In this document: positions 34,481 through 45,976 of the stretch, one piece after another
How positions within the stretch are numbered: the stretch's first letter is position 1
How the letters are laid out: each line of letters starts with the position of its first letter
Assembly (NCBI GenBank): GCA_949130495.1
Contig: OX422208.1
Location: forward strand, 399,488,561 to 399,552,560
Reading direction: 5' to 3'
Length of the DNA: 64,000 nucleotides
Source: Sambucus nigra
Lineage: Eukaryota; Streptophyta; Magnoliopsida; Dipsacales; Adoxaceae
Position numbers and translations under genes: made by a program
Notes under the pieces: generated by a model
Database searches by the model: none
What the model was told of the DNA's origin: nothing
Seen by the model: only the letters and a program-made list of their open reading frames with translations

Positions 34481-36062
34481 AAACCCTTAGATACACTTCG
34501 ATTCGAGATCTTTGGAAGTCTTTATTTTCTCTATTGATTGAGTTCGGGTACTTTATCTAGTGCAGGGTCATTATCTTTTTCATATCAGTTATCCATATTA
34601 TTAGATTGTAGTTCTGTTGTATTTATATGATTATACATGTTTATGATTTTTGAAATATTTTGAAAATTCCAAAACTATTTTCAGTTTTTATAAAGAGTAT
34701 GGAAAAATTTCAAAAAGATTTTTTTTTTATAAATATTTTGAAAAAGATAAAAAGATTTTTGTATTTTTGTTTTCACCATATATAGATGTGCATTTAAGAT
34801 GTTTGAATCACCCCTACATTCCATTAATTCACGTGACTTTTTCATGGTGCTTTAATACATGACTTCATTTTTTTAGTGTGCTTAGTATTGCATGGCTGCA
34901 TTTCTTTATTCATTGATGATTATTTTCTTCATGCTAGAATTTTTATCACCTTTATTGCAAACATGCATAGACTTTTTGAACATTGTACTTTCTTATCACG
35001 TGTAAAATACAGTGTTCCCATCTCAATAATGCTTAATAACGAACCAAATGTACTTGAGATAAGTTGTGCTTGTAAGAACCATTTCACACATTTTTTTTTC
35101 AAAAAATTTGTTTTATGTCAATGGAAAGGGGCTACGAAAGAGAAAATTCTCTTTGCGTTAAAAGCCACCAATTGCCAAAAAGCCTAAAAGATTAACGACA
35201 CACAAAAATAGAAGTGCAAAGGCCTTTTTTTATTGATGCTTCACTACACCTGAGCATTATGATATCCTCAAAATTTTTAGAGTGAATTCTTAAATATGTG
35301 AGATTTTTAGGGTGTTATAGATCAATGGGTTTGCAGAATGGATTTTCTTGAAAATCATTAAATATTTTGGCATTATTGAATTGAGAAGTATTTAAATTCA
35401 TGTCATGTTGCATAAGTCGAGTTAATTTCATAATATTTTAATATTCTTACACCTAATGTTGAAATTAAGTTCTTTCTTTAGAAGTATCTCATTGACTTTG
35501 AGCACCTATGTATGAATGACTATGTTAATTTGCCAATGGATTGTCTTCACACAATTAGATTTCATTTTCATGATTCAGATATTTTAGTGTCATTCCATGG
35601 TGTGATGTATTTGTTTATATATATATATATATACCGTTTATACATATACTTTTTATGCTTGAAAAATTGAAAATTTTCAAAAATAGTTGGTATGCTTCTT
35701 AGAAAACTCATCGCATGTGCTTAATCGATTATCTTTGTGATGTTGTTTCATTTGGATTCATGTTTAGTTTCTAGCCCTTTGTTTATTACAGACAAAAAGG
35801 GGGAGAACAGATTGAGGGGGAGTTTTGTTTGATTTAAACTCTTGTATATGTCATGGTATTCTTTTATTTCATGTGTGTAGGTATCTTTCTCTTTGATAAT
35901 GATATCATGGACCACACAAAATGAAGAATTTCAGTTGAAGACAAAGTCTTGAATGTCATTACGTTTTGATTTGGAAGGGCATTAGTAGAACATTATCTTA
36001 GGGGTTTAATTGTAATTAGGTTTGCTTTTTAATTTTTCACCGGAGTAGTCAAGGGGGAGATT
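34481..36062 (+). other. 3' non-coding region of copia 2 with purine tracts
   Basis: 1.6 kb lies between RNase H and the 3' LTR. It contains T/A-rich sequence and two Sirevirus-style purine tracts near 35791-35825, then the terminal tract AAGGGGGAGATT at 36050-36062. A TA microsatellite lies at 35617-35633. Short ORFs (34650-34862, 34876-35187) show no envelope or other domain. Confidence 0.6.
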
Positions 36063-37231
36063 TGTAAGAACAAAATTTTATAATCTCACTGTTTAGATAT
36101 TTTGGCGTATCCCGTTACAAACCTAACACCACATCTGCATATGCTTTCACAATCTTTGAAGACATGTAAGTGACCGAGCATCATTTTTGAATTTCAAGCT
36201 ATTGGAATCATCACGAACAACAATGGAGGTATATGGATTTTGGGTTTTTATTTACTTAGTCAAATGTATTTTGGGATGTTCTTTTTCACTCAATGCATTT
36301 TTTAAAATATATTTTTTTGTTTTTTAGTTCTTTGGAACGAGATTGACATCTCGTTAGAACAAAATCTGGTTCTCATTCGAATGAAGTTTGTACTTAGTTA
36401 GAACACATATTTGAGTTTGTAGGAATGAACTTAAAATGGGGTTCTACGTTTAATAGAGTTGTACCCATTGGAAGCTCATTGAAAACTCATTGGAACAAAC
36501 TAAGTTGTTCGTTCGAACGAGTTTGTATCTTGTTAGAACGAAACTGGGTTTTCATTTGAATGAAGTGGCATATTCGTTCAAACAAATTCCATCATCTCAA
36601 AATTCATATATTTTATAAATTGGTCACTTTTGGATTGTTTTACATAACTCTCTTGGCAAAAATCTATTCCAATAAATGTTCCAAAAGTTTTCCTTTTTTT
36701 TGTTTCTTTAAAACAAGTTCTTATTTTCCAAATCACTCATCCCTAGAATGATTTGTTGATTTTTTCAAACCCTAATCCCATACACTACATCAAACCCTTG
36801 TAGAGTTTTCTCTACTTCTGATTTATGGAGTTGTGACTCTACTACTGAAGAAGAAATGATTACGTATCCCAAGGTTGATTGGTGGATATCGAGGGAAGAG
36901 CTGCTTCTTGTGGACAGTGTTGGACTGTATCATTTTTCATTGAAGTTCGAAGACATTATTGCATTAAACTTAGTGGAGCTCTAAGTTGTTTCTAAGTGTG
37001 TCGAGGTCTGTTCAGTCTTAAATATTGTTGAATATAGGTTTTGTCCGAAAGATATTATTCTTCACATTTTTTTCTTCATGTGTTTTGTTTGATTGCTTGG
37101 TTTGAAATATTCTGTTTGGATATTACCTTTCACGCACACCTATTTATATTCGAGATACCATTTGGTTAAAAATTAAATCTTTGTGCATGTGACCTAAGAT
37201 AAAAGTGATTCCATATAACCTAGCATTTTCC
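36063..37231 (+). repeat. 3' LTR of copia 2
   Basis: It starts TGTAAGAAC after the polypurine tract and ends CATTTTCC, one base from the expected CA. It is flanked by target copy ACCTC. It contains a degenerate copy of the GTTCGAACGA motif array at 36325-36595. Confidence 0.87.
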
Positions 37232-37236
37232 ACCTC

Positions 37237-39630
37237 ATTTGTAGAGGACCTCAATTTTAGTATGGCAACCATTCCAAATTTAGTATACATTATTTTCCTG
37301 ATATTCTCTCATACATTTTCTTACATCAGCCGACCTCACATTTAAACATCACTCCACTACTATCATTTATCCACCCAAAATCACAAACATAGTGCTCAAA
37401 ATAAATTTTGAAAATCCTTGATGGTCCAAATCCTTTTATATTTTACTATTCTTAAAATTTCCATTTTGCATGTTTTAGTGTTCTATTTCCATACATATTC
37501 TTAAATTCTATTTCTAGCTTTAATCTTACCTTTTTACTATCGTATGTATCCTTAAGGCTATTTTTATGAACCAAAACCCTCCAAAGGTGGTGTAATTTAT
37601 AATTCCCAATTTAAAGTGTTCTCACACATTTTCACACATTCACCACATTTCACCCTATTATTTATAAATTAAAAGAGACATCTTAAATGGAGATTATGAA
37701 TTAGTCTGGACCTTATTCATTATGGAGAATACATGAACGTTGACGCCTTTTTTGACTATGTAGGTATCCCAAAGTTATATCAGGATTTAAGTCCTCTTAT
37801 GTCTATTTCATTTCCATAATTTATCATCCCATCAAGTAGTTTTCTACTCATTCAGATAATTATCTTATTTTTTTTTTATCTTTTTAGTGTTCCCATATAC
37901 GTGTATTCATTTTCTCATAGTGAGTACACTCATGTTCTCCATAACATTATGAATTGTCTTATTCCATGCTACAAAATGCACACACTGTCTAGTCGAAGAG
38001 ATCTCAGGAAAGCTTCATCAAACTTATACCGGATAATGCATGTCATTTTTCCTGATTTAATAGCTTAGGATAAAGGTATTTCTCTAGCGGACTTAGATTT
38101 ACCCCTTGTTAAAATACTTTTCATAATTAGAAAATCATTCGTTTCTAACATTGTGGTCTTTTGATGTTATATTCTCCCGATACAAAACTTATGTTTTTAA
38201 TGCATCTTTGTATTTAGAATCTTACTCATCCTTAGTTGAACATGTTAAAATTCTGTATTTTGTAAAAAATAGAAAAATAGAGCAATTTCTATTTCCATCC
38301 GTGACCTTGCTCACTAGAGGTTCACTGCATCAAAATAGTACTTTGCGTCATCAAAAGTCTTCTTGGTTAGTCACAAACATGTAGAAACTAAGTCGATATA
38401 AAAGTTTGACACAACTCGCGACTTGCTTCACTGGTGGTTTGCTTCAGCAAAATCGTCTTCGGGCCAGCGAAGGTTCCATATCATTGGTCATGACCCTGTG
38501 TAACTGTAGTTCAAAATATCTTATTACATCTGTGAACTAGTTTGTTAACCCTTCGCATCAATGAGAAAACGATTCGCTATAGCAACAGTGCCTACGAACT
38601 GTACCCGTCTTTTTCAATTTTTATGATCTTTTAACTAAGATTTCATTAAAAGTAGTGCCTAAACACAATCCAACTGACAAATATTATTTCGTAGCCAATG
38701 ATAGTGCTGCACTTAAGTCTGTATCAACTTGTCTTCATACACAAGTACTATACATACTCTTTCAAGCCATGTTCTTCCTTGTTGATTTAAGAGAGAGGTT
38801 TTAAAGAAGAAAAAAATATTCAGGATTATTCTTTATTCTTCTCTTGTGTTATTTTCAATTATTTTGACTCATTCTTTAATCCTTAAAGTAAGAATTTTGT
38901 ACTCAACCAAGGTTTGATGAATCATTTTCTAAATATTATTTGTTCTTGAGTATGTCATTCTTTCGAGTTTGAAAAATACAGTTGTGAGTTTTTAAAGAGA
39001 AACCAAAAATTTAATACATATTTGTATCCATAAGATGTCCTCAAACATACTATTGTAGTCTTTTGTTACTCAATGGTTCCGTTGAATCGGAACAAAGTTT
39101 TCTTCCACTCTAAAAAATATTTTTGTGGCTTGAGACTTGAGGACATTGGACGAGTCCAAAATCTATCACGGTTGTGTACTGTTATCTAGATATTAGCACT
39201 ATTCTCGGAGAATATTGTGGAAAAGAGTTGATAATAGATCATTGCATTAATAGATTTTAATTCATTGACTTCTATTTTTAATACTCTCCCATAGTACAAT
39301 TGTCTTTCATTTCTGCCCGAGGTTTTTTCTCATTAGTGAGATTTTCCTTGTACATCTAGTGTTGTGTGATTTGATTTATCTTTTCGAATATTAAAACCAC
39401 TTGTCTTAAATTGAAGATACAATTTTATGAAGATTCTAATATTTATAAACCAAAATTTTCACATAGACTTTTTGGAAGTTTTTAACCCTTTGATTAATTT
39501 TTATCACTCAACTGATAAGTTTTTGGTTTTAGTTGGATAGCTATCGTCGAGAGCTTTCACTCTCATAGAGTATTAGATCAAATCTCATTGTTTTAGGCTT
39601 AAAGTCCTAGGGTAGATCCTTTACTTGCGA
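37237..39630 (+). other. Unassigned; possibly the LTR upstream of the copia gag fragment
   Basis: 2.4 kb without a supportable ORF. A TATA-like GATATAAAAG lies at about 38395, with pyrimidine-rich sequence downstream and a gag start at 39632. That would fit an LTR plus leader, but no primer site is clear (AGTATTAGATC at about 39571 is only weakly like the Met-tRNA site) and no LTR partner was found. 38300-38620 contains repeated CGATTCGC/TTCGCATC-like words. Confidence 0.4.
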
Positions 39631-39631
39631 G

Positions 39632-40204
39632 ATGCAGGGTGGTTTGTCTCTCCGACATCTTCCTTTTGATGGTAACAACTATTACTATTGGAAAATATGC
39701 ATCATGGCACATATAATGTCAATGGATGATCGATTTTAGAATTGTGTTTTGACAGGGTGAAAACCGTCGATTGCCACTTTCATTTGAGTTCAAGTCCTTA
39801 AAATATAATCTAGTTGGGATTAAAATGATATAAAGCGAGTTGGTGGAGCACGAGAGATTTAAAAACAATCGTTAGTTGTATAACAATTAGCGAATTTTTG
39901 TGCATTTTAACGTTCTCAAAGTTGAATGAGGAATGGGAAGTTTTACAAACGACCCATGAAGGCATCACCACTATGGAAACACGAAAATATTCAACACCTC
40001 ACCACCTGTTTTGCACCCTTTACCATGAAGGACAACTAAACTTTCAATGAATTATATGCTTGACTAAGTGACATGGTTAATTTATTGTTTACGCAAGGAA
40101 AGGTTATTAAAGAGTTATAATTGAAAAAATTATTAGATGCTTACCCGCTAAGTTATGTGGCAAGGTTGATGCCATAAGAGAAGTTATAGTCATACTTCAA
40201 AATC
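39632..40204 (+). pseudogene. Copia gag fragment
   Basis: It starts MQGGLSLRHLPFDGNNYYYW, then KICIMAHIMSMDDRF, the conserved copia gag opening (PPxFDGxNYxxWKxRMxxHL). Further on, SKLNEEWEVLQTTHEGITTME-like codons (about 39922-39980) and a LDAYPLSYVARL segment (40135-40170) match the body of Sirevirus-like gag. Stops and frame changes are frequent. It abuts the helicase exon fragment at about 40205, where the sequence changes strand and origin. It would have been a capsid precursor. Confidence 0.72.
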
Positions 40205-40383
40205 CAAGTAAAGTAGATGAATTCAACATTAAATCCAACCTTTAAAAGATGTTCTGCCTCATCATGGATCAAAACTACAAGGCCATCCAAATCTATGGAC
40301 ATAGAATTGTGCAAATGATCTATCAAACATCCTGGAGTATTTACAACAATATCTGGCATTGATCTCAAGGCTTCTTTTTGCAT
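40205..40383 (-). pseudogene. DEAD-box RNA helicase exon (motifs Ib-II), RH28/DDX27-like
   Basis: This is a host-gene fragment. On the minus strand, after an acceptor (TTTTCAG at 40384-40390), the frame reads QKEALRSMPDIVVNTPGCL, IDHLHNSMSIDLDG, then LIHDEAEHLLKVGFN. This is the DEAD-box region with the TPGR motif changed to TPGC and the catalytic DEAD changed to DEAE, so ATPase function would be lost. The wording ALRSMPDIVVATPGR…DHLRNSMSVDLDDLAVL is that of plant nucleolar RH28 (DDX27/Drs1 family, ribosome biogenesis); this comes from memory and is not database-checked. After GFN the similarity stops, where copia gag begins. Confidence 0.75.
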
Positions 40384-40627
40384 CTGAAAATTAATGGAAA
40401 TGGAAAATGAGAAGACATTAGTCTCACTCAATACAGGATATAAAATCTATGGAGATGAAAATTCGGAGTGGCAAAAAAATTGTTAGGGAGAGGAAGTGTA
40501 TAAATGGAAGCAAAGGGTAAATAAGAAGGAAGAGACTCCGACTAATACTTGGTTTACAAGATGCCTTTATATATCAAGTATTAAAATTTTAATCGACCGA
40601 AAAAAGGAATTAAAATAAAGAACAAAC

Positions 40628-40709
40628 CTTTGTCGAAAGCCCACCAACTACCAGGCAACATCTGATGTCCTTAATAAACTGAGAAAGTTTTTCAATCATA
40701 CTGTGAACC
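40628..40709 (-). pseudogene. DEAD-box RNA helicase upstream exon
   Basis: This 82-base exon on the minus strand encodes VHSMIEKLSQFIKDIRCCLV, then VGGLSTK, the segment directly before the exon at 40205-40383 in RH28-like helicases. The acceptor is CTACAG (40710-40715). The donor is AAG|GTTTGT at 40628/40627. The intron between the two exons (40384-40627) is 244 bases with GT-AG ends, so this is a genomic fragment, not a processed copy. No earlier helicase exon (Q motif, GSGKT) was found up to 43.4 kb. Confidence 0.75.
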
Positions 40710-42505
40710 CTGTAGAAACAATTGAAACACTACATTATTTATCATTTGCATAACAATGTAAGGTGACTAAAAATACAGTTAGCCCATAGTTAATAATTAT
40801 TACAGGAAAAAAATGTTGGCTATAAACGAACTAAGTTTTTTTTCCAAACTAGAGAATGGGGGTTATGAGAACAAGGATTGCTGCATATTTTAAAAAGAAG
40901 ATAGCTGCAAATTGATTTGGATTCATCTTAATGTATACAATTTAGTCAATCAGAAACTTACGGAAGAGCAAACTTCAGGAAAATATTGTTTAATGGGGTA
41001 TTATAGTGATGTTATATGCGCCAACTATGTTGTAACCATGTAAAAACTGTGGTATGAACTTAATCAAATTGAACCATAATACTAATTTATCTAACTTAAT
41101 ATTTCATAGTGTAGAACTGTGTTAACAGGACTAAAGCACCTAGTTTGAAACTTTGCCTTCTATCCGTGGAATGAATCTACACGAGCGGTGGACTCTAATA
41201 TGAGACAAATAATCAAAAAAACATTAAATAACTCGGAGAAGAATAGATTGCAATGATAAGTCAATAAATAAAAGATAAGTACACTTGCATCCCTCTCATG
41301 AGCAATAAAAAATAGACTGCAAGCTATGCATGATTAACAAAATTAGAATTCAAATTTGAAAACCAATGAACAAAATTTCATGAAGTTTTAATTTTGACCA
41401 TTGATTATGTTAAAACTCAATTTTTCTTAAAAATAAAGACGTTTAGACATGGACTTTTAATGTGGGACAAAAATTATATATTTTTTAACCCCTTGCTGAA
41501 TCTGACTCGCCCCTGACAGATTGCTTTTTATGCTAGATCTTTTCTTGTCTAAACTAGAAAAGCTATTAATAGCTAGAATAATTTATTAAATAACTTATCT
41601 ACTATGAAGCTAAAGCTAAGAAAAAAATTAATTACAGCCATTCAAGGAAAGATAATAGGACTACATCAACATTAAAACTGTAAGCTCATGGAAATAGAGT
41701 GAAGAAATAAGAAATCAATTTATGTTGTATTGTCTACAAAGCTAGAAAAAGTTTGTAAATGCATAAAAGAGTTAAAAATTGTAATTATGTTACATCATTC
41801 TACCTTTTCTCTTTAAAAGACACCTGAACCAAGGATAACGTTGTAGTTCCATACAGTATAAACTGAAACCCGCCCCAGATAATATACACAGAAAAGAGGA
41901 TGATTCCAATTAAATTTGCTGTTCCATACACTAAAAAGACACCTGGACTAAGAATAAAGCATTGCAGTTCCATTCACTTGCATATTATTGTTTCACAATA
42001 TTATGTTGAAACAATTTGTTAATGAGTTATCTTCTTTGTAAAATTTGTTTTAAAATGTTTTGTTGCAAGAGTTTCCTTTTCGAAATGATTGCATGAATGT
42101 TTTATTCTATGTTGTGTTAAAATAATCCAATGCACAAAAGGCCCAAGTCTTACTTATGCCTAGCTTTTTGATAAGAAAACGCCGTGTGCTACGGTTTGAT
42201 AAGTGCGGGGCCAATTTTTCCATAGTTGATCCATTATTGGAAATACTGGGGAGTTCTTTACAAATTGATGTTAACAGGACGAGAATATGGATGCGGACAC
42301 ATGATAAATTCCAAAGACATTTCCATTTTCTGTTCCTAATTTCATTGTTCTCCCCCCCAATAAATGTAGGTAGAAAATGAGACAAGGCCTTAAAACAATT
42401 ATTGCAGTACAATATATAAGGTAATATTCGGCTCGTATTCAATATATAACTATTATTATGACAAAATAGTGGTCTTTTGTGGCATATCACAATATATAAA
42501 AGGGG
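40710..42505. other. No gene recognised upstream of helicase exons
   Basis: AT-rich sequence that could be intron or intergenic. Two related stretches at about 41818-41860 and 41937-41980 (AGACACCTG, then AAG-ATAA, then TTG-AGTTCCAT) suggest a small local duplication. ORFs at 42107-42490 on both strands are unsupported. Confidence 0.55.
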
Positions 42506-42789
42506 TACTTACAATTTAGTCCCTGACAAGAATTTTTTAACAGTGGGAAAATTATTTTAAACACATAAGTCCCCCAAATACCCATTTATCTAATACTCTT
42601 TTATTTTTAAAGGTCCTCACTAGAGGAACCCTCCACTCTGAGCTTCGACAGTGGGGAGGGGTTCCACTAGCGCGGGCCTTTAAAAAGAAGAGAGTATTGG
42701 GTAAATGAGTGTTTGATGGACATAGGTGTTTAAAAAATATCATCCTGATAGTGTCCAAATACTTGTTCCTAGAGACTAAACTGTATGTA
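42506..42789. mobile_element. Foldback MITE-like element
   Basis: A 284-bp near-perfect inverted repeat. The left arm begins TACTTACAATTTAGTC and the right arm, reverse-complemented, begins TACATACAGTTTAGTC. The arms remain similar inward (TTTAAACAC, CCCATTTA/CTCATTTA, AATACTCT, TTTTTAAAGG, CTAG-GGAACCC) to a short loop around 42640-42655. The two arms are about 130 bases each. A target duplication is not clear. The ORF at 42552-42758 is only a product of the hairpin. Confidence 0.8.
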
Positions 42790-43499
42790 TCTTAATATAA
42801 AAAGAAATTAAAATCATTCAGATTGGTTTAACAAATTCTGATTAGTCACTTAGAGTGATTAACATATACTAGCTTAGAAATACAAATAGTTAACCTATAA
42901 TTCATAATATGCTTAAAATAATTTATCCAAACAAGACTATAGAATATGAATCATAGAGTTTACAATCATGGAGATGGATACATAAATATATCCATTTGTA
43001 GCGCACATGTATGTATCTCCAAATGGACTATTACTCTCTTCATATATTGCTGGGATAATAATGAGAAGTAAATTCCCTAAATTTCCTGCATAGATAAAAC
43101 CACCCAAAAATTATCTGGCTGATAATCTATTTAAATTAAATTGCCATTTTCTAATTTCTAGATCAGGTTTGGATTTTCCAATCTATAGTTATTGGTATCT
43201 TACAATACGATATATAAACATAAATAAACAACCATATAATTCCTGAGTGAGAGGGAAGAGCGAGTGACAGTGCTGCACAACCGTTCGATTCCTTCTCGAA
43301 ATCGATATCAACAAAAATAAACAATCAAACCACAAGAAAAAACTACTTAGAAGTTTATCCAAAGCAGCTTCATCAGTGTCGGTAATTAACGCCATCTAGA
43401 TACTTCCCTTCGGCCAAACTTAAGAAAGTTACAGAGAGAGGGGGTTTGTATTGGAGCTAAAAAAATGGGCAGAAATTATGAGTCGAAAGGAATAGATGC

Positions 43500-43757
43500 G
43501 CCTAAAACATTTGGAGAAAATGTCATAAAAATATTAGCTTACCTAAATGAAGCTAAAAAATGCCATAATAGGTCAAATTAAATATGATTGTTATCTTAAA
43601 AGTGTCATATAAAATAATATTAATAACTATAAAATGACCTTTTTTTTATAAATATGTCAAAATTGTAGTGATACTACACTTTTAATGACATTTTCTTAAT
43701 ATATGTCATAAATCGATTTTTTTAAAGCGTCATAAAAGTAATTTTTCCTTGTAGTGA
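43500..43757. mobile_element. CACTA (En/Spm) transposon terminus
   Basis: The reverse strand of the right end reads CACTACAAGGAAAAATTAC, the CACTA terminal sequence of plant En/Spm elements. It is followed inward by subterminal TTTATGACA/TTATGACG-type repeats in both orientations (43520-43740). Trinucleotide ACT follows at 43758-43760 as a possible 3-bp target copy. A matching left terminus was not found, so this is an isolated end. The internal boundary is approximate. Confidence 0.75.
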
Positions 43758-43814
43758 CTAAGAACCTCCTAATGTACCTAGCACTCGCTCGTTCACTACA
43801 AACCCTAAGTCATA

Positions 43815-44470
43815 CCTTGAGTACCGATCTAGAGGCTACCAGGTGCTCTCGAGCCCCATTTGACTCAGTCAAATTTCTCGTCTAAGCAAAATATCAATTA
43901 ATCTTTGAAGGGATATGAATCTACTTTCCAACAGTCTGCCCCGTGCACGAACTGATCTTACGGTATGGACAAATGATCCATTTTATACCAAAAATATATC
44001 TGGAGACCATCAAGTGCTCCTGAGTCCCGTTTGACCCCGCTCAACTCTTCATATTAAGCGAATCTGAATGAATCTTCAAAGGTTTATGAATACCCTTTCC
44101 AACGGTCTACCTCGTGCACGAATTAGCCTTACGGTACCGATTAACGACCCATTTTACTCCGAAGGGTCACGAGATTCTTTTGAGCCGCATTTGACCTAGC
44201 TCCACTCTCCGAATCGAATGAACCTAACTGAAATCTCAAAGGACACTAATTACCCTTTCTAACGATCCGTCCCATGTGCAAACTGGCCTTACGGTTCGGA
44301 CGAACGATCCATTTTCCTTCGAGAATTTTCTTTCGAGTGACTAATGAGTGATTTTGGCCCTCATTTGACCTCGGTCAACTATGAAAAAAATGTGTAAATG
44401 AATTCTTAAAGGGCTCTAAATACCATTTCCGACGGCTCATCCCATGCATAATTCTGTCTTACGATTCGCA
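43815..44470. repeat. Divergent ~160-174-bp tandem repeat, about four units
   Basis: Four successive units share the order: (C)ATTTGAC-C--TCAA, then GAAT-TTC-AAGG, then TACC-TTTCCAACGGTC, then CCCCGTGCACGAACT, then CTTACGGT, then GA-CGATCCATTTT. The TTTGAC anchor lies near 43859, 44030, 44190 and 44364, giving spacings of about 171, 160 and 174. The units differ at many positions, so the array is old. Confidence 0.8.
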
Positions 44471-44610
44471 TTTTATGGTCGTTTTTTCAAAAAATTTGCC
44501 TTAGATTGCCTAATGGCACTCCACGACCCTACCTATTGATAGTGTGTCTGGGGTTCTATGCCGATAGGAAGGGCTAGGACAATGCCGATTGGCACCTCCT
44601 TTGGCCCTAT

Positions 44611-45976
44611 TGTAACAACCCGTGATTTTTTGAGCCGTAAAAATCTTTGTTAAATGAAAAATTTCAAAAAAATAATTTTTCGAATCTATTTAATTTTTGT
44701 ATGTAAAAATGTTGGTTTTTATATATAACAATAAGGTTTTAAGTGGAATTTAAATCAGGATTAAAATTTAGAAATTATAAATTTTATATAAAAATTGGGG
44801 GGAGGATCTGATCTAAGGAGGATAAGAAATTCAATTGTTCGATCTCCAAAACATGATGCAGACGAGTTTAATGATGTCCGATCGAGTTATTTTTTCTTAA
44901 ACCAGTTTGTCTCGCCTTCAGATAGAACATATCCAAAATTTAAGGAAATCCGACGGTTCAATCTTTAAAACGTGATGTAGACGACCTTAATGACATCCAA
45001 TCGAATTGAATTTTGGACACCGGCTTCGGCTCGCCTTCAGCTACAACATATCAAAATTTCAGCGAATTTCGATGGCTAGACCATCCGAAATGTATTTTGT
45101 GTTTGTGTTTGATTAGGGCTCTTTCTTTAAATTCTCTATATAAGGGATGGGTTTAGACCTTTTAAAATACTTTTAACCATTCTCAAATAGCAGTAGCCTC
45201 CCAAATTATTATCTCCTCTCATCTACAAAAACTTAAACCCCATTAAAAATAAGTTTTAACCCAAGTTTTGAAGATCTAAACGAAGTTTTCTCATGAATAT
45301 CCAAGAATGTGTTTTTACTATTTTTATGAGAGGTACGCAACCGTGTAATCATATTTTAAGGACGACCACTTTACTAGTATGAATACTTCTATTGTTACCC
45401 TTTAGTATTATGCGTTTTAAATATTGCCTAAACACTAATAATCATTCTTTCTTAAAATAAATTAGAGAGACTAATTAGGAAAAGTGAAACTAAAGTTGGT
45501 ACTGTTTTTATTCAAATATCTAATACGAATTAAGACTAAAAACTCTCGTATGCTTAGATTGTAGGTTGGGATTCCGTTAGGATATATGGACGTTCGCATG
45601 TTACAATAAATCGTTTGATTTTTATAATCTGAATTCGACTCGTAAAATCAGGTTATTTATGTGTATCTAGTAGAATATAAATTTATTGTTGTATGCCCCG
45701 AAAATATGCACGTGAATGGAAATTATATAAGTTGTTGAAAAATGAATTATTTAATTAATATTATAATTAAATTGATATAATTTGGATAAGTAGTAATCTT
45801 GTGATTAATTGAAAGAATTGTTGTGATAGGATGCAAATATGCCATATCTGATTATTAATTATGTTAATATTCGACATCGCGGGGACGATGGGCTTATTGG
45901 GGTAGCTATGCTTTCACCTTATTTTAGAATGCTTGCTAGGTATAGGACTCGTAGGTAGGATTTTGTTTTTGTAACA
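44611..45976 (+). mobile_element. Gypsy-type LTR interrupted by the copy 1 element
   Basis: It begins TGTAACAACCCGTG, a typical gypsy LTR start, and runs as AT-rich non-coding sequence into the insertion at 45977. The continuation after the insertion is 52410-52628 (contains CGGGGTGGGGCTAAG). Its 3' end is unclear because a G-run and a minus-strand LTR follow. Confidence 0.6.

Larger units (their letters stand above)
31048..37231 (+). mobile_element. Copia element 2, complete ends but gag-less
   Basis: The LTRs are 31048-32175 and 36063-37231, and the element is flanked by the 5-bp direct repeat ACCTC (31043-31047 and 37232-37236). The internal region starts directly in integrase with no gag, protease or Met-tRNA primer site. 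It holds degenerate integrase, RT and RNase H, then ~1.6 kb of 3' non-coding sequence with Sirevirus-style purine tracts (GACAAAAAGGGGGAGAACAG near 35791) and the terminal tract AAGGGGGAGATT before the 3' LTR. Confidence 0.87.

Noticed and set aside
34650..35187. ORFs after copia 2 RNase H as a Sirevirus envelope-like gene
   Set aside because: Short, Phe/Lys-rich low complexity, without signal peptide plus membrane-anchor layout.
42107..42490. 127-codon minus-strand ORF upstream of the foldback element
   Set aside because: Overlaps another ORF on the opposite strand, no domain or splice context.
43189..43440. Minus-strand ORF starting MALITDTDEAALDKLL with a CT-rich upstream leader, resembling a first exon
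   Set aside because: Only about 18 residues look protein-like, no recognisable family, the rest is hydrophobic low-complexity, and no connected exon was found. It could be the 5' end of the helicase locus, but there is no evidence.
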